From contig NC_063049.1 of the NCBI RefSeq assembly GCF_018812025.1, positions 19,522,651-19,586,650 of the forward strand: a DNA stretch of 64,000 nucleotides. Reading direction: 5' to 3'. The position numbers and the translations under genes are program-made. Shown one piece after another: positions 12,077 through 22,722 of the stretch (within the stretch, counting starts at the first letter, position 1; the number at the start of each line of letters is the position of its first letter). The notes beneath the pieces were generated by a model that was given only the letters and a program-made list of their open reading frames with translations, was not told the DNA's origin and did no database searches. The stretch comes from Megalobrama amblycephala (Eukaryota; Chordata; Actinopteri; Cypriniformes; Xenocyprididae).

Positions 12077-12624
12077 CTTTGGATCTTTTCAGTTGGTATG
12101 TGGGGCCGGTTTATGGTTTGTTTGAAGTGTATTGTGTTTTTTTGGTGTAGCTATTCTAACATGATAAACATAAAAAGATGTTTCAGGCCTTCCTCTATCT
12201 TGCTGTATAGGTGCCAACTAGATTATCTGTGCCTTTTGAAACAATGTATGAGGGCCAGCTGCACCTCTCAGGGTTATGACATAAGGGTATTCTTTTACAC
12301 AGACAAACAGAGCACAAAGGAGCTGAATAAGTTAGCTTGAAGGCGTTACAAACAGACTGTGACACAGGTATATGCTTCATCCTCAGGTGTCAACCACAAC
12401 TGAGCGCAGATACCTCCCGTGTCCTTTTGACTGATGGGATACACTTAGTCTTAATTGACATTTTTGCATTTTGACTAGAGGGCTAGGCAGTGAAGTCACC
12501 TCTGGGATTTTATTACGGCGGAGAAATCCCGCCCACATCTCCTTCAGTAGGCTACCTCTGCAGGTTTCATTGTCTGGTGGTTTGGACACATGGAAATGAC
12601 TGTTATTAGCTGTTCAGATGATGT

Positions 12625-12663
<39 letters not shown>

Positions 12664-13408
12664 AAAGCCTCTCCACCCCCGAAACCATTACAGAGCAAGT
12701 GGTTGCCAATGATAGCTAATTGTCCAATCTTTTTCTAAGAGGGAAGTCTCCCTTTTTAGGTTCTCTCTCTGTTCTCTTCTGCCAGCTAGGCGGTTGAACA
12801 TGAAGACGAGTGAGTCATTGTGCATTCTTTGGATGTTCAGTAAGAAACAGACATGACACGCTGCCTGCATGAGAGCGTAATAAAACCAAAACAAGAAAAA
12901 AAACAAAACAAGGAGCGGCTGTGTGAAACGTGATTAGGAGAGGAGAATGGGGACGACCTTTGAAGATTTTAATCAGCGGTTAACGTATTGGAAAATGACT
13001 CGTAAGGCATCCCACAAAGCCCTCCATGTTCTAGCATTTCTCTCTGAATATTACAGTTTACCCAATTTGCCACTAGTGCAAGAGAAAAATGTTTCATGGC
13101 CAGGAATGTGTTTAATTACGGAGAGCTTGAAGTGTGTGCCAGAAGCGAACGGAAGCAGCGTGAGGGGCTGCAGTAAAGGAGTGCGAGTGATGGATGCGTG
13201 GGGCTTCCCACACTGAAAGAAAAGCATGAGTCAGTGAGGAAATTACTAAATTATGGAGAACGTGTGGATGAAGCAATGTGGATTATATCGGCTTAACAAG
13301 TGAGTGAGTAAATAGGACAGTGAGTGACTGTTCATAAAGTTGTCGAGTGAGTAAATATTTGCAGACGTGAATGAATGAGACTCTCTCGGTCTCCCATTAT
13401 ATTTGTGT
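12077..13408. other. Unique non-coding sequence
   Basis: Short frames (68-89 codons) on both strands have no recognisable domains. A poly(A) run lies at 12628-12660. Irregular GTGAGTGAGT units at 13298-13375 resemble the (GTGA)n block at 18746. Confidence 0.45.
12628..12660. repeat. Poly(A), 33 bp
   Basis: An uninterrupted A run following GATGTGGT. No retroposon body recognised upstream. Confidence 0.95.
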
Positions 13409-13538
13409 GTTTGGCAGACACTTTTATCCAAAATGACTAACATTGCATTCAAGTCATATATTCTGTCGTGTTTACCCTGGGAATCGAACCCATGACCTTG
13501 GCGCTGCTAGCCCAATGCTATACTGTATGAACTACCGG
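13409..13538 (-). mobile_element. tRNA-derived SINE
   Basis: On the minus strand it reads CCGGTAGTTC (box A region), then CATGGGTTCGATTCCCAGGG (box B, GGTTCGATTCC), and ends in a tail resembling TTTGGATAAAAGTGTCTGCC. This order of tRNA-like head, box B and GGATAAAAGTGTCTGCC tail is that of a cyprinid tRNA-Ala-like SINE. The A-box stem is disrupted, so it is not a functional tRNA gene. Confidence 0.75.
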
Positions 13539-14068
13539 TACGAAACTAAACTGCTTTTGAAATTTTGTTGACCAATGGTAAATTGTGACCACAAAAGCAA
13601 AATCAATTTAATGGGAATCAGCATACTGAACAGTGTTGAGGGCAACTCATTACAAGTTAGATTACTTTTTCAAGTAACTAGTAAAGTAACGCATAACTTT
13701 TTTTTTTAAATTACAAGAAAATATCTAAGTTACTTTTTCAAATAAGTAACGCAATCACATTTATTGACTGACACCTCTCCTGTCCCCATGTTGAGAGAAA
13801 TAAAGTGCAGAGGTGTTGTGTGCGCTGTGTAAACATGATGGTTATTGTAGTTCTAGACTAAATGTGAACATGAATTTACTCATCTCACTTGCACAAAAAC
13901 ATTCAGTATTCCTCAAAATGAATAAAAACAATGCAATCTCAGAATTGTACACAAACCAGTAATAATTAACTATATTAAAGCTGCAGTCCGCGATTTTTCC
14001 TTTTTGTCTCCATCTCTTGTTTAAAATCTGCAATTGAAGAGTTCAGATGCAAAAGCCTCTAAGTCCCA

Positions 14069-14237
14069 TTTGAAATTTTCTTCTAAAATTAGCATTTTTA
14101 TCAAGCTTGTATGTTTATGTTCAGTTATTTCACTTTAATGGCAATAAAAAGGACCTGTTAATTAACATTAAAGTGAAATTACTGAACCTAAACATATGAG
14201 CTTGTTAAAAATGCTAATTTTAGAAGAAAATTTCAAA
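14069..14237. repeat. Inverted repeat, 72-bp arms
   Basis: Arms at 14069-14140 and 14166-14237 pair closely (for example TTGAAATTTTCTTCTAAAAT with ATTTTAGAAGAAAATTTCAA). Pairing resumes outside them in CTGCAATTGAAGA (14028-14040) and TCTTCAATTGCAG (14240-14252). Stem-loop within the TTAA element. Confidence 0.85.
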
Positions 14238-14689
14238 AGTCTTCAATTGCAGTCATATGCGGAACAGTTATCTGTACGTGCGTTGTGCATCGGCACAGCT
14301 CGTCAGTATCGGTATCCTATTCTGATACTGAACTTCAGAATCACAGATTCTACGTCTTGAAAGTATGACCAATATAAGAATTTTCACTGGAAAATATCAT
14401 CTGAACAAGTAAGTAACATGTCTGCCACTTTTGTTCTGACCAACTGAGGGGAAAAGCACTAGGCCTACAATAAATCACGCTGCTAATAGTGATTAAATCT
14501 AACGATCGCTTAGCTCGGATCATGCCAAACCGTGCAAATTATTATTACTGTTATATTGTTCTCAAATTGTTAATGTTAACAACATCAGCATTGCGTGACT
14601 GTGTATATTATGTGTATATTGCGTGACTATGTGTATCTTATCCTCTCTATTGTAGCTTATGATACTCTGAGCACTGCCTATAACTTTTA

Positions 14690-14797
14690 TTGTGAGCACT
14701 TATTGTCTATTTGCCTCGTCATGACGACTCGCTTGTTGTATTCCTCTCTTGTAAGTCGCTTTGGATAAATGAATAAATGTAAATGTAAATGTAAATA
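14690..14797 (+). mobile_element. SINE 3' tail with (TGTAAA)n
   Basis: It carries TTGTAAGTCGCTTTGGATAA followed by AAATGTAAATGTAAATGTAAA, the typical 3' end of cyprinid tRNA-derived SINEs. The tRNA head was not recognised upstream, so this is a 5'-truncated copy. Confidence 0.7.
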
Positions 14798-15733
14798 TTA
14801 GCGTTACCTGTAGATTTTAATTTCTGTAGCCACTCCACAGTCCAAAGTCTTTTGCTTTTTGGCTACGGCTGAATCTCCAGTTGTCACTGATGATTGTCAT
14901 TTGGATCTTTCTGGGTTACAATCCGCCATCAAAATGATAAGTTTATTTATTTAAGCTGCTGTTTGAAAAGGCTATAAATGATCAGCTACCAGCAGCATCC
15001 TCACGTGATAAAACTGACTAGCCTGAACGGGACTCCTTCCTTTCTGTTTACGGACGTGACACAATGACGCACAGAGGAAGTGCTACATGCTCAAATTTCC
15101 CGCGGAAATCTGCCATGTCGCTCTTATTATAAAACATTATTACAAGCTTACCGTTGTGAATCGAGACAAGAAAATTAGATATGTTATGTACTTGCTCAAA
15201 AATTGATTTTGGATAATTTTTAACCAAAAAACGTTGTGGACTGCAGCTTTAAATTAAACAAATATACTTTATGTATTTAATCTCACTTTATTAACCAATG
15301 TCTTTGCTGCTGACCTTCAATAATCTAATTCAGCCATACTAATAAGCAAAAATTACTTTAGATTAGATTTAGAAATAAGAGTGTTGAATTTCCTTCTCCT
15401 GTATCCTATTCTTCTTTAATCCAGAATGGCAGCACAGCTGAAAGGTTTGTTTGAGCTGCGCCCTTTATTGTACAGGCGTAAATATACATTTCCTTTAGCC
15501 TGAGGCTTATTCATTTCACTTTTGGTGTGAAAGAGCCTAAACATTTCCCAAAAATAGAACTTTTGTTGTTGTTATTAAAAAACAAACAAGCAAGCCCAGC
15601 CCAGGTGAGAAAAAGTGGCGCAAAATAATGTAAAGCATTACTTTTCATAAAAAGTAATGCAATTAGTCACTTTTTTAGGGAGTAACGCAGTATTGTAATG
15701 CATTACTTTTAAAAGTAACTTTCCCCAACATTG

Positions 15734-16163
15734 GTAATGAAGAACTTTGCCTGATGGACCTCCCTTTGCGAATTTCACATCAGGTTCAAGTTTGTTAAAC
15801 TCTGACACACAAGTTTGCAGCATCAACCATTAGACAGCTCTGTTCGACTGTGAAATGTGACCACCTTAAATCATTTATGCACTTATTCACTCATTCACCC
15901 ATTACTGCTTCATTAAAGAGGGCAAGTGAATGAATTAAGTGAACGCATCCACTTATGCACTCACTCACCCATTCAAATGAGTGGATTGTATGCAAATGAA
16001 AGTATCAATGAATGAAGAAATGAGTCAATGAATGAATGCAGGAGTGAGACAGTTAAGGCCTGTTCACCCCAAGAACAATAACTATAACAACTTTATTAGT
16101 GCCCACAGCAACACCAACAACACCTTATTATAAGCTCGCACTGCAGTTATGTCGTTTGCAGCT
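15734..16163. other. Degenerate tetranucleotide-rich stretch
   Basis: The stretch 15855-16045 is built from irregular CATTCACTCA / TGAATGAATGA units. It looks like a decayed simple repeat of the kind still intact at 18746. No gene. Confidence 0.5.
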
Positions 16164-16167
16164 TTAA

Positions 16168-16690
16168 AGTGCCCATGTTATGCTCATTTACAAGTTCATA
16201 ATTTTACTTTGGCGGTCTACTAGAATACACTTACATGATTTAAAGTTCAAAACACATTATTTTTCTCATACTGTATATTGCTGCAGCACGATATCTTTTC
16301 ACCCTCTTCCTGAAACGCTCTGTTTTAGTTATCTAAAGCCCACCTTTCCGAAAAAGCCCAGTCTTCTCTGATTGGTTAGCTGGCCCCAGTCTGTTGTGAT
16401 TGGTCAGCCATTTAGACCATGTGTTTGAAATAAAACATAATTGGGTGTCAGATCTGGAGGCTTCATGAGCAGCTGTAAACGGTATTATATTATGGTAACT
16501 ATTGCGTTGGTAAATCCAAGCTTTTATGCCCTCGCACCGGAAAAATAGCATTTCCTCACCATGGAGAAATCATTTGCCTAACTATTCTTTGAGGGTAGGC
16601 CAAATCAGCCAGTGGGTGTTATGCAAATGTATAACATGGTGACGTAGAGTCACAGAAATAATGGCAGCACTACAAACAAGATGATTAATG
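16168..16690. mobile_element. Partial TTAA element (AGTGCCCATGTTATGC end)
   Basis: TTAA at 16164-16167 is followed by AGTGCCCATGTTATGC, similar in design to the ends at 33026 (AGGGCACCTATTATGC). A matching right end was not found, so the right limit is approximate. Confidence 0.5.
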
Positions 16691-16859
16691 CAGGTGTTTC
16701 TGTTGGAAAGATTAACATTAAAAATTTTTTTGCCCTAGACCTTGTGCTTTGTAACTTTGCAGATTGCATATATTTATATGCACAAACAGCTATATTACAC
16801 ACTCAAGGAAAGGCAAAAAATCCATTAAATTTTATAGTTATCGTTTCAGTTCTCATCTT

Positions 16860-17640
16860 TAACTGTCACCGCCCCGCTAGCGGGACGCTTGCTGCTGTAT
16901 TTATTTATTGCATTTTTTTTCACATAACATATTTCAGTAATCATCATAAATTAGGTATTATTCGAAAGCTTAAAAACAGCATTCCTTCGGTGAAAACCGT
17001 TTTGAAATTGGACATTGCATTAGCATGGAAACGGTACTTTAAATCCTTTTAGCGGGCTCCGCCCCCTAGTGGGCATTGTCATTTTTCATATTACAAAATT
17101 TATTTTAAATATTTATAGTCAAAACTTATCTAATCTTGACACGGTATGAATCTAAAGCTTCTATATTTGGCATCTGTTGTGTGATATAAGTCATATTTGG
17201 ATAGAAATGTATTAAAGGTCCCGTTCTTCGTGATCCCATGTTTCAAACTTTAGTTAGTGTGTAATGTTGTTGTTAGAGTATAAATAAAATCTGTCAAATT
17301 TTAAAGCTCAAAGTTCAATGCCAAGCGAGATATTTTATTTAACAGAAGTCGCCTACATTGAACGGCCAGTTTGGACTACATCCCTCTACTTCCTTCTTTA
17401 ATGACAGTGGAAACAGCGGTATACAGATAAGTAAATTATGTGAAAAATACTGTGTTTTTTTACACGCGAAACATGAACACATGTTATATTGCACACTATA
17501 AACACAATCAAAGCTTCAAAAAACCATGAAAAACGGGACCTTTAATTTGTTACAGGAAAAAAATTCAATGGAATGTGGGTGGCCTAAACAAAATCTCATG
17601 GGAACTTCAATTTTTGTGATATCAACTTCAAATTTGGAAC
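16860..17640. repeat. Dispersed repeat with GCGGG boxes, interrupted
   Basis: Two similar GC boxes, CCGCCCCGCTAGCGGGACG (about 16870) and AGCGGGCTCCGCCCCCTAG (about 17052), lie in AT-rich sequence. Sequence of the same character resumes after the TTAA insertion at 17216-17541. Family unknown. Confidence 0.35.
17216..17541 (-). mobile_element. Internally deleted copy of the AGGTCCCG TTAA element
   Basis: Ends AGGTCCCGTTCTTCGTG and CATGAAAAACGGGACCT are flanked by TTAA (17212-17215 and 17542-17545). It is the reverse complement of 4261-5273 with the centre missing. The junction falls at GTCAT, a 5-mer present at both breakpoints in the longer copy. It also lacks the solo LTR, giving the empty site. 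At 326 bp it is a typical MITE. Confidence 0.9.
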
Positions 17641-17832
17641 ATGACTTGGTTAGACATATGGCTTCGATTTTATATCAATTTTAGAGTAATATATATATTT
17701 TATATAAAATACAAACTTTTTAGTACAGTACATTTGCTTTACAGACATAACTTTTTCATACTTTCTTTGATTTTGAAACATTACCATCAAAAACAAAGCA
17801 CACACAGGTTTTTTTTTTTTTTGCTATCAAAG

Positions 17833-18090
17833 TGAGGACATTCCATAGGTGTAATGGTTTTTATACTGTACAGACTGTATATTTTATCCCCCTACACTAC
17901 CCCTACCCCTAAACCTACCCATAACAGAAAACATTCTGCATTTTTACATTTTAAATAAAACATTGTTTAGCTATTTTAAATATGAGGACTCATGAAATGT
18001 CCTCATATTTCATGTTTACGTCATAATACCAGAGTAATACCCATGTCATTATACAAATTTGTGTCCTCATAAATCACAAAAACATGCGCG
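17833..18090 (+). repeat. Dispersed repeat, GAGGACATTCCATAGG type
   Basis: It begins GAGGACATTCCATAGG and includes CCCCTACCCCTAAACCTACC and a segment about 'GTCCTCATAAATCAC'. A second, more decayed copy is at 30305-30500. This is a common cyprinid dispersed sequence. It contains no ORF. Confidence 0.6.
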
Positions 18091-18149
18091 CACACAAAAA
18101 AAATATTTAAAAAAAAATCCATACAATGGTACATTAATATAACATGTGA

Positions 18150-18425
18150 TGTATATTACGCCTGTTAGGATCGGTTTCTTTCAAAAATCCCATAAAAGGA
18201 TTCCATACTTTGAAAAACTTTTCAGGTTTTCTCTTAACAATATATAACAATAAGATAATTCCTGTAACCATTGTTTAAAATTAGGGCTTTCTTTAATTTT
18301 CCAATGACGTGCTACTGTTTTGCTTGTAATAAACAGAAAATCAACATTTTCTTACCAGAACTGGATAAAGTGCAAGTTATAGGGAAAATATTTACTACTT
18401 TTTCATACTTCCATTTTTTTTGAAG
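18150..18425 (-). pseudogene. LINE (L1/Tx1-like) ORF2 C-terminal remnant
   Basis: Conceptual translation of the minus strand gives TVARHWKIKESPNFKQWLQE followed by a segment like ENLKSFSKYGILLWDF. This resembles the extreme C-terminus of fish L1-type ORF2 (a ...W...P....W..E block, then a K.W.PF block). The sequence is AT-rich with frame breaks and has lost the endonuclease and reverse transcriptase domains. The assignment rests on pattern memory only. Confidence 0.5.
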
Positions 18426-18745
18426 TGCTTCAGCAACAATCTGCTGAGTGTCTTATTTAAAACCAAACTTAGGTCTATATTCCAAAGCATTCTTGAATTA
18501 CAATGATTTAAGTTTGGATAGTGCATTTCCACGTCTACGCTCAAAAAGGGGGGTGACAGTTATGGGGTTAAGCCAATCAAAGAGTGAAGGTGAGATTCAT
18601 TCATTTACACTCACTTATTTACTCATTCATTCATTCATAAAGGGGGTGAGTCATTGAGGGAGTAAATGAATGAATAAATAAATGAGTCAATGAGTAAAGT
18701 GAGTGAGTGAATGGCAATGAATTAATGTTTTGGAGAGACAGTCAT

Positions 18746-18854
18746 AAGTGAGTGAGTGAGTGAGTGAGTGAGTGAGTGAGTGAGTGAGTGAGTGAGTGAG
18801 TGAGTGAGTGAGTGAGTGAGTGAGTGAGTGAGTGAGTGAGTGAGTGAGTGAGTG
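18746..18854. repeat. (GTGA)n microsatellite, about 27 units
   Basis: A perfect tetranucleotide array of 109 bp. Imperfect related units occur just upstream (18595-18715), including inverted CACTCA/TGAGTG versions. The minus-strand frame LTHSLTHS is a translation of the repeat, not a gene. Confidence 0.97.
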
Positions 18855-19891
18855 GACCCTGGGCAGCAGCAGCAGCGTGAAGTGTGGATCAGTGTGGAGA
18901 GCAGTAAAGCTGGTCTTTAATCTGGCTGCAGCAGCTGGCTGCATCTGACAGCACAGAGGTTCTCATTATCTCCTCACTCCTCCACTCCGCTCTCTCTCAT
19001 GTGGTCACACAGCTGCAAGTGGCGTGCCTTGACCCCATAACTCCCAATGCACATGGGACTTTCCACCAGAGAGAGAGAGACAGAACTGTGAGCAGGGGAG
19101 AGAGAGACAGGTCACAGAGTTGGGATAGAAAAAACTGTGAAACAGTAAAGAAAGAGAAAGAGAGGGAGAGAGAGAGAGCAAACCTTTTAATCACAGTTTG
19201 AACAAAAACGAGGGCCTCCTGACATGCTCTGTTATGTTTCAGTGGCGTATTGTAAACACATCTCATGACAGAACAGCGCAGCACACGCGCTGACATTTCA
19301 ACAGCTCATGAGAGACTGCTACTGAGACAAATTATGATCTTTCTACAGCAGAAGTATGACAGGCAGCTGATTGGCCGTGCACATTTAATGTTTTGTGATT
19401 ATGAAATGGTGTGTATCATGTAACAATAGCAGCGATGGAGCATTCACAAGTTTAATGACTCATACATTTCTCGCCCGAGGCCAAGATCTCATAACTCAGA
19501 GGAGGGGAATGCAGCCATGCCGCTGTTAGTTTACGCAGATCATACTTTGTGTATACAGAGGTATATAAATACAATTAAATTTGATTAGATGCTGAAAGAA
19601 ATTGGTTTTATGATGTTTAGTTACGGTTGTTGAAAAATAAGCGAAACCGTCAATGTGTAAATATGCTGTTAGGTGGTCGGTGTGAGAGATATCAAAACAT
19701 ATCAATGGTTTTTCAAGACAAACTCCTTAGAGAGAATGCCCCGGAGAGCATATTATCTGTGTTACCTGTAATTGCTTTTGGTTGAAAGATTTACATGAGC
19801 ATACAGAAACAGTGACTGCTATGTGCATTCTTATACTGTCTGGCATCTGTTAGAAATGTTTCACAAATGAGGTCCGTCTGAACTTCTAAAC
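18855..19891. other. Unique sequence with GA-rich tract
   Basis: GC-richer sequence after the microsatellite, with a CAGCAGCAGCAGC run at about 18864. GAGAGAGA tracts lie at 19069-19180. The 99-codon minus-strand frame is low-complexity (SLSLSLS) from the GA tract. No gene supported. Confidence 0.45.
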
Positions 19892-20394
19892 CAGTGGTTC
19901 TCGACCTGTGGGTTGTGACCCAAAAGCTGCTCACGGAGAGCAGGCTAATATTAAACTTGCAAAGAACAGAAAAACTACAAAATCTTTTGTTGCTGAGGTC
20001 AAAAGTTGCTTGGAACCTTAAGGTATGCATCTGTCGCTTGTCAATATGGCTAATACAATATTGGACCTGTGCAGTAATATTAATACATTTCAGTGTTTGA
20101 GAATTTTTAAATTGCGTATGACACATCATTTTGGGTTGACACAAACCAGGGTGTGCTGATAATGCACGCAACAGTCTTTTAGGTTTCACAATTTTTCTCA
20201 TAAACAAAGCGCTCAGCATGTTTATGTGTTATGACAGCATCTCTCTTTCTCTGTTAGATTCTTATCAGTGTCTCGAGGTGGTTGGTGACTCAAGGATTTC
20301 CCCATCTGACCAAGCGCAGACATCAGTGTGGTTATGACAATGGCTTAAAGCAAAAGTGACTTATGGCCAAGAATTCATTTATGATTTGCATTCG
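19892..20394. other. Possible hAT terminus and non-coding sequence
   Basis: CAGTGGTTCTCGACCTGTGG followed by GTTGTGACCC resembles the start of a widespread vertebrate hAT-type repeat (CAGTGGTTCTCAA). No matching right end was found. The 142-codon minus-strand frame (19791-20219) has no recognisable domain. Confidence 0.35.
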
Positions 20395-21776
20395 GTGCTG
20401 GGTAGATTACTTACAAATTGTAGTGTTACTAATTACAAATTACATGAAAAAAAAATTTGTAGTTAGCAAATCCGACTACTTTTTGATTACTTTCAGATTA
20501 CTTTTGACCTAATTATCACATTGATTTAAATAGGATATTCTTCTACCATATTGACATAAAAATACAAAGAGACTTTAATTCTTTATTATTAACATCATGA
20601 AGTGTATTAAAGTGTTAGTTCACCCAAAAATGAAAATTCTGTTATCAATTGCTCACCCTCATGTCGTTTCACACGCGTAAGGCTTTCGTTCATCTTCAGA
20701 ACACAAATTAATTATCTTTTTGATGAAATCTGTGATCTTTCTGTCCCTCCATAACTGCCTTTGCAACTGAAACACTGAAGCTTCAAAAAGTTCATAAAGA
20801 GATCATAAAACTAATCCATATGAATTGAGCGGTTTAGTCCAAATTTTCTCGATTGCTTTATATGATGAACAGATTTAATTTAGGCTTTTATTCACATGTA
20901 AACATTGATCAGCAAACATAAACAGAAGCTCAACGAAACTGCTTGACGCGTGAGAACGAACCTCTTCCGGAAGCTCAAACGTGCTGCGTAACACACAAGA
21001 ATGAACCTCATAGGTTTTTGCACGTCAAGCGAACATGCTTGAGCTTCAGTTTACCATATCTGATGTGTGTGTTTATGAATGTTTATATGTGAATAAAAGC
21101 CTAAATTCAATCTGTCCATCATATAAAGTGAGTGTGTCTCTTCAGAAAATTTGGACTGGACCGCTCAATTCATATTAGTTTTACGATCCCTTTATGAACT
21201 TTTTGAAGCGTCAAAGTTCTAGTTGAAGGCAATCTATGGAGGAACAGAAAGCTCTCAGATTTCATCAAAAAGATCTTCATTTGTGTTCCGAAGATGAACG
21301 AAATTCTTACGGGTTTGGAACGACATGAGGGTGAGTAATTAATGACAGAATTTTCATTTTTGGGTGAACTAACTCTTTCAATACAATATGTCAGGGTTTA
21401 AAAAAAAAAAAAAAAAATCAAAACAAACCACTTACTAAAAAAGATTAAATATTTTACTTGTTTACCCACATGTCATGTGAGCGTTAACTAACATCAGAGA
21501 ACTGTGAAGTTAATTTTTATTTATTTATTTACTTATTTTTCATTAACTTATTAACTTAAAATCTCAGGGGTTACTTCAAGTAAATATATTAGGTCAAAGA
21601 GGTTCAGCTGACAAAAAAGTTGGGGAATCCCTTCATTGCATGTAAATATGAAATGATGTGAATTTGTACATTTTAATATGTTTGAAAGACAAAAGCTTTC
21701 CAAAGACAATAATACATGGTTAAATGACTCACTGAGTGATAATTCAGTTTACATGTAATCAGTTACCACCCAGCAC
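20395..21776. mobile_element. Element with GTGCTGGGTAGATTAC ends
   Basis: The left end GTGCTGGGTAGATTAC and the right end TAATCAGTTACCACCCAGCAC are inverted. Both sides carry TTACAAATTACATG-type subterminal sequence. It hosts the TTAA foldback element at 20611-21376. No coding capacity. Confidence 0.65.
20611..21376. mobile_element. TTAA foldback element, nested
   Basis: Left end AGTGTTAGTTCACCC after TTAA (20607-20610); right end GGGTGAACTAACTCT before TTCA, a one-base-mutated target copy. The arms pair over most of 766 bp (AAAATTTGGACT motifs near both sides of the centre). A diverged internal piece of this subfamily lies at about 52800-52985. Confidence 0.85.
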
Positions 21777-22128
21777 TACATTACAAAATGTGGTCACTCA
21801 ATGCTTCCAGTTCCACTAATCATAAGTATCCATTAAACTCTCACATTCACTGATATTTTCAGGAAACTGAAATCACACTTGCGTGATAAATTAATTTCAC
21901 AGACTTTGCGTTTCTAATTTGAATCTGACAATTTTCAAGAAATGTGACATTTAGCAAATACTTAAAAACTTTAGCAAATAGCAAAAGTATTTTCTTTGTA
22001 AACTTGTTGATGCCATTTATACTTCAATATAGTTCAAATAGTAGCAGATACTATTTGCAATAATACAATAATAATAACATATTCAGTGTATCTTTATTAG
22101 AATTATAAATGGATGCTGCCTTATTAGT
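21777..22128 (-). repeat. Dispersed repeat related to 6625-6830
   Basis: The portion 21950-22110 contains AGTAGCAGATACTATTTGCA followed by CATATTCAGTGTA, the reverse-complement order of the blocks at 6625-6830. The remainder is unassigned. Confidence 0.45.
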
Positions 22129-22722
22129 ATGGAGCCAGATTAGACTCATTAATAATTCACGCAAAAAACATGATGCACACATGCAAAGCCAATTTCACAT
22201 GCATGAAACCTAATTCATAAAAAACATGGTTCTATTTCCTCTTCATTTTGGACAAAATAATCGTTAATAAACTATTGCTTCAACTGATCCCTAACTTTGT
22301 TTACTTCAGTAAACACATGAACTGATCAAACTGCACATACATCTGCTCAGCAATGACTTGAACTGGTCGAAAGCTGATGACGTAACACCCAGGTAGGCAC
22401 GCCCTCAGGTGATAATGATTGGTCGATTGATAAGCTTCAATTTGATTGGCTAAAGAGTACGAACGACCTGAGTGGGAGGAGAGAGCTGCCAGGGAAGTCT
22501 CAAAAAATTGAATTGTGTTTTACATTTGTGAAATGTATTTCATGAATAAATAATTATATATTATATTTGCCATGTGAATTGCTTTTTGTGAATGTATTGT
22601 TTTTTTTGCACGTGAATTGTTTTTTGAGCACGCGAATTAGGTTTCGTGCACGTGAAATTGGCTACGCATGTGTGCATCATGTTTTTTGCGTGAATAATTA
22701 ATGAGTCTAAACTGGCTCCATA
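22129..22722. mobile_element. Foldback element with ATGGAGCCAG ends
   Basis: The left arm (ATGGAGCCAGATTAGACTCA, then ATTAATAATTCACGCAAAAA) and right arm (TTTTTTGCGTGAATAATTAA, then TGAGTCTAAACTGGCTCCAT) pair for about 100 bp on each side of a roughly 400-bp centre. Flanks both read TAT. Superfamily unknown. Confidence 0.75.

Larger units (their letters stand above)
13979..15248. mobile_element. TTAA element, AGCTGCAGTCC ends
   Basis: Ends AGCTGCAGTCCGCGA and GTGGACTGCAGCT are flanked by TTAA (13975-13978 and 15249-15252). The 1270-bp element is nested in the hAT-like element. It contains a 72-bp-arm inverted repeat near its left end and a SINE tail at about 14690-14797. No transposase is recognisable. 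Confidence 0.8.
13631..15733. mobile_element. hAT-like non-autonomous element (CAGTGTTG ends)
   Basis: The left end CAGTGTTGAGG and the right end CCCCAACATTG are inverted. Subterminal sequence on both sides is rich in AAGTAACTAGTAAAGTAACG and its complement. The flanking 8-mers ATACTGAA and GTAATGAA match at six of eight positions, consistent with an aged 8-bp hAT duplication. It is interrupted by a TTAA element at 13979-15248. No transposase seen. Confidence 0.6.

Noticed and set aside
13409..13538. Functional tRNA gene on the minus strand
   Set aside because: Box B is good but the A-box stem is disrupted and a SINE tail follows.
18746..18854. CRISPR-like array
   Set aside because: No spacers; simple tetranucleotide repeat in a vertebrate-type sequence.
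18687..18944. 85-codon frame with LTHSLTHS repeats
   Set aside because: It is the translation of the (GTGA)n microsatellite.
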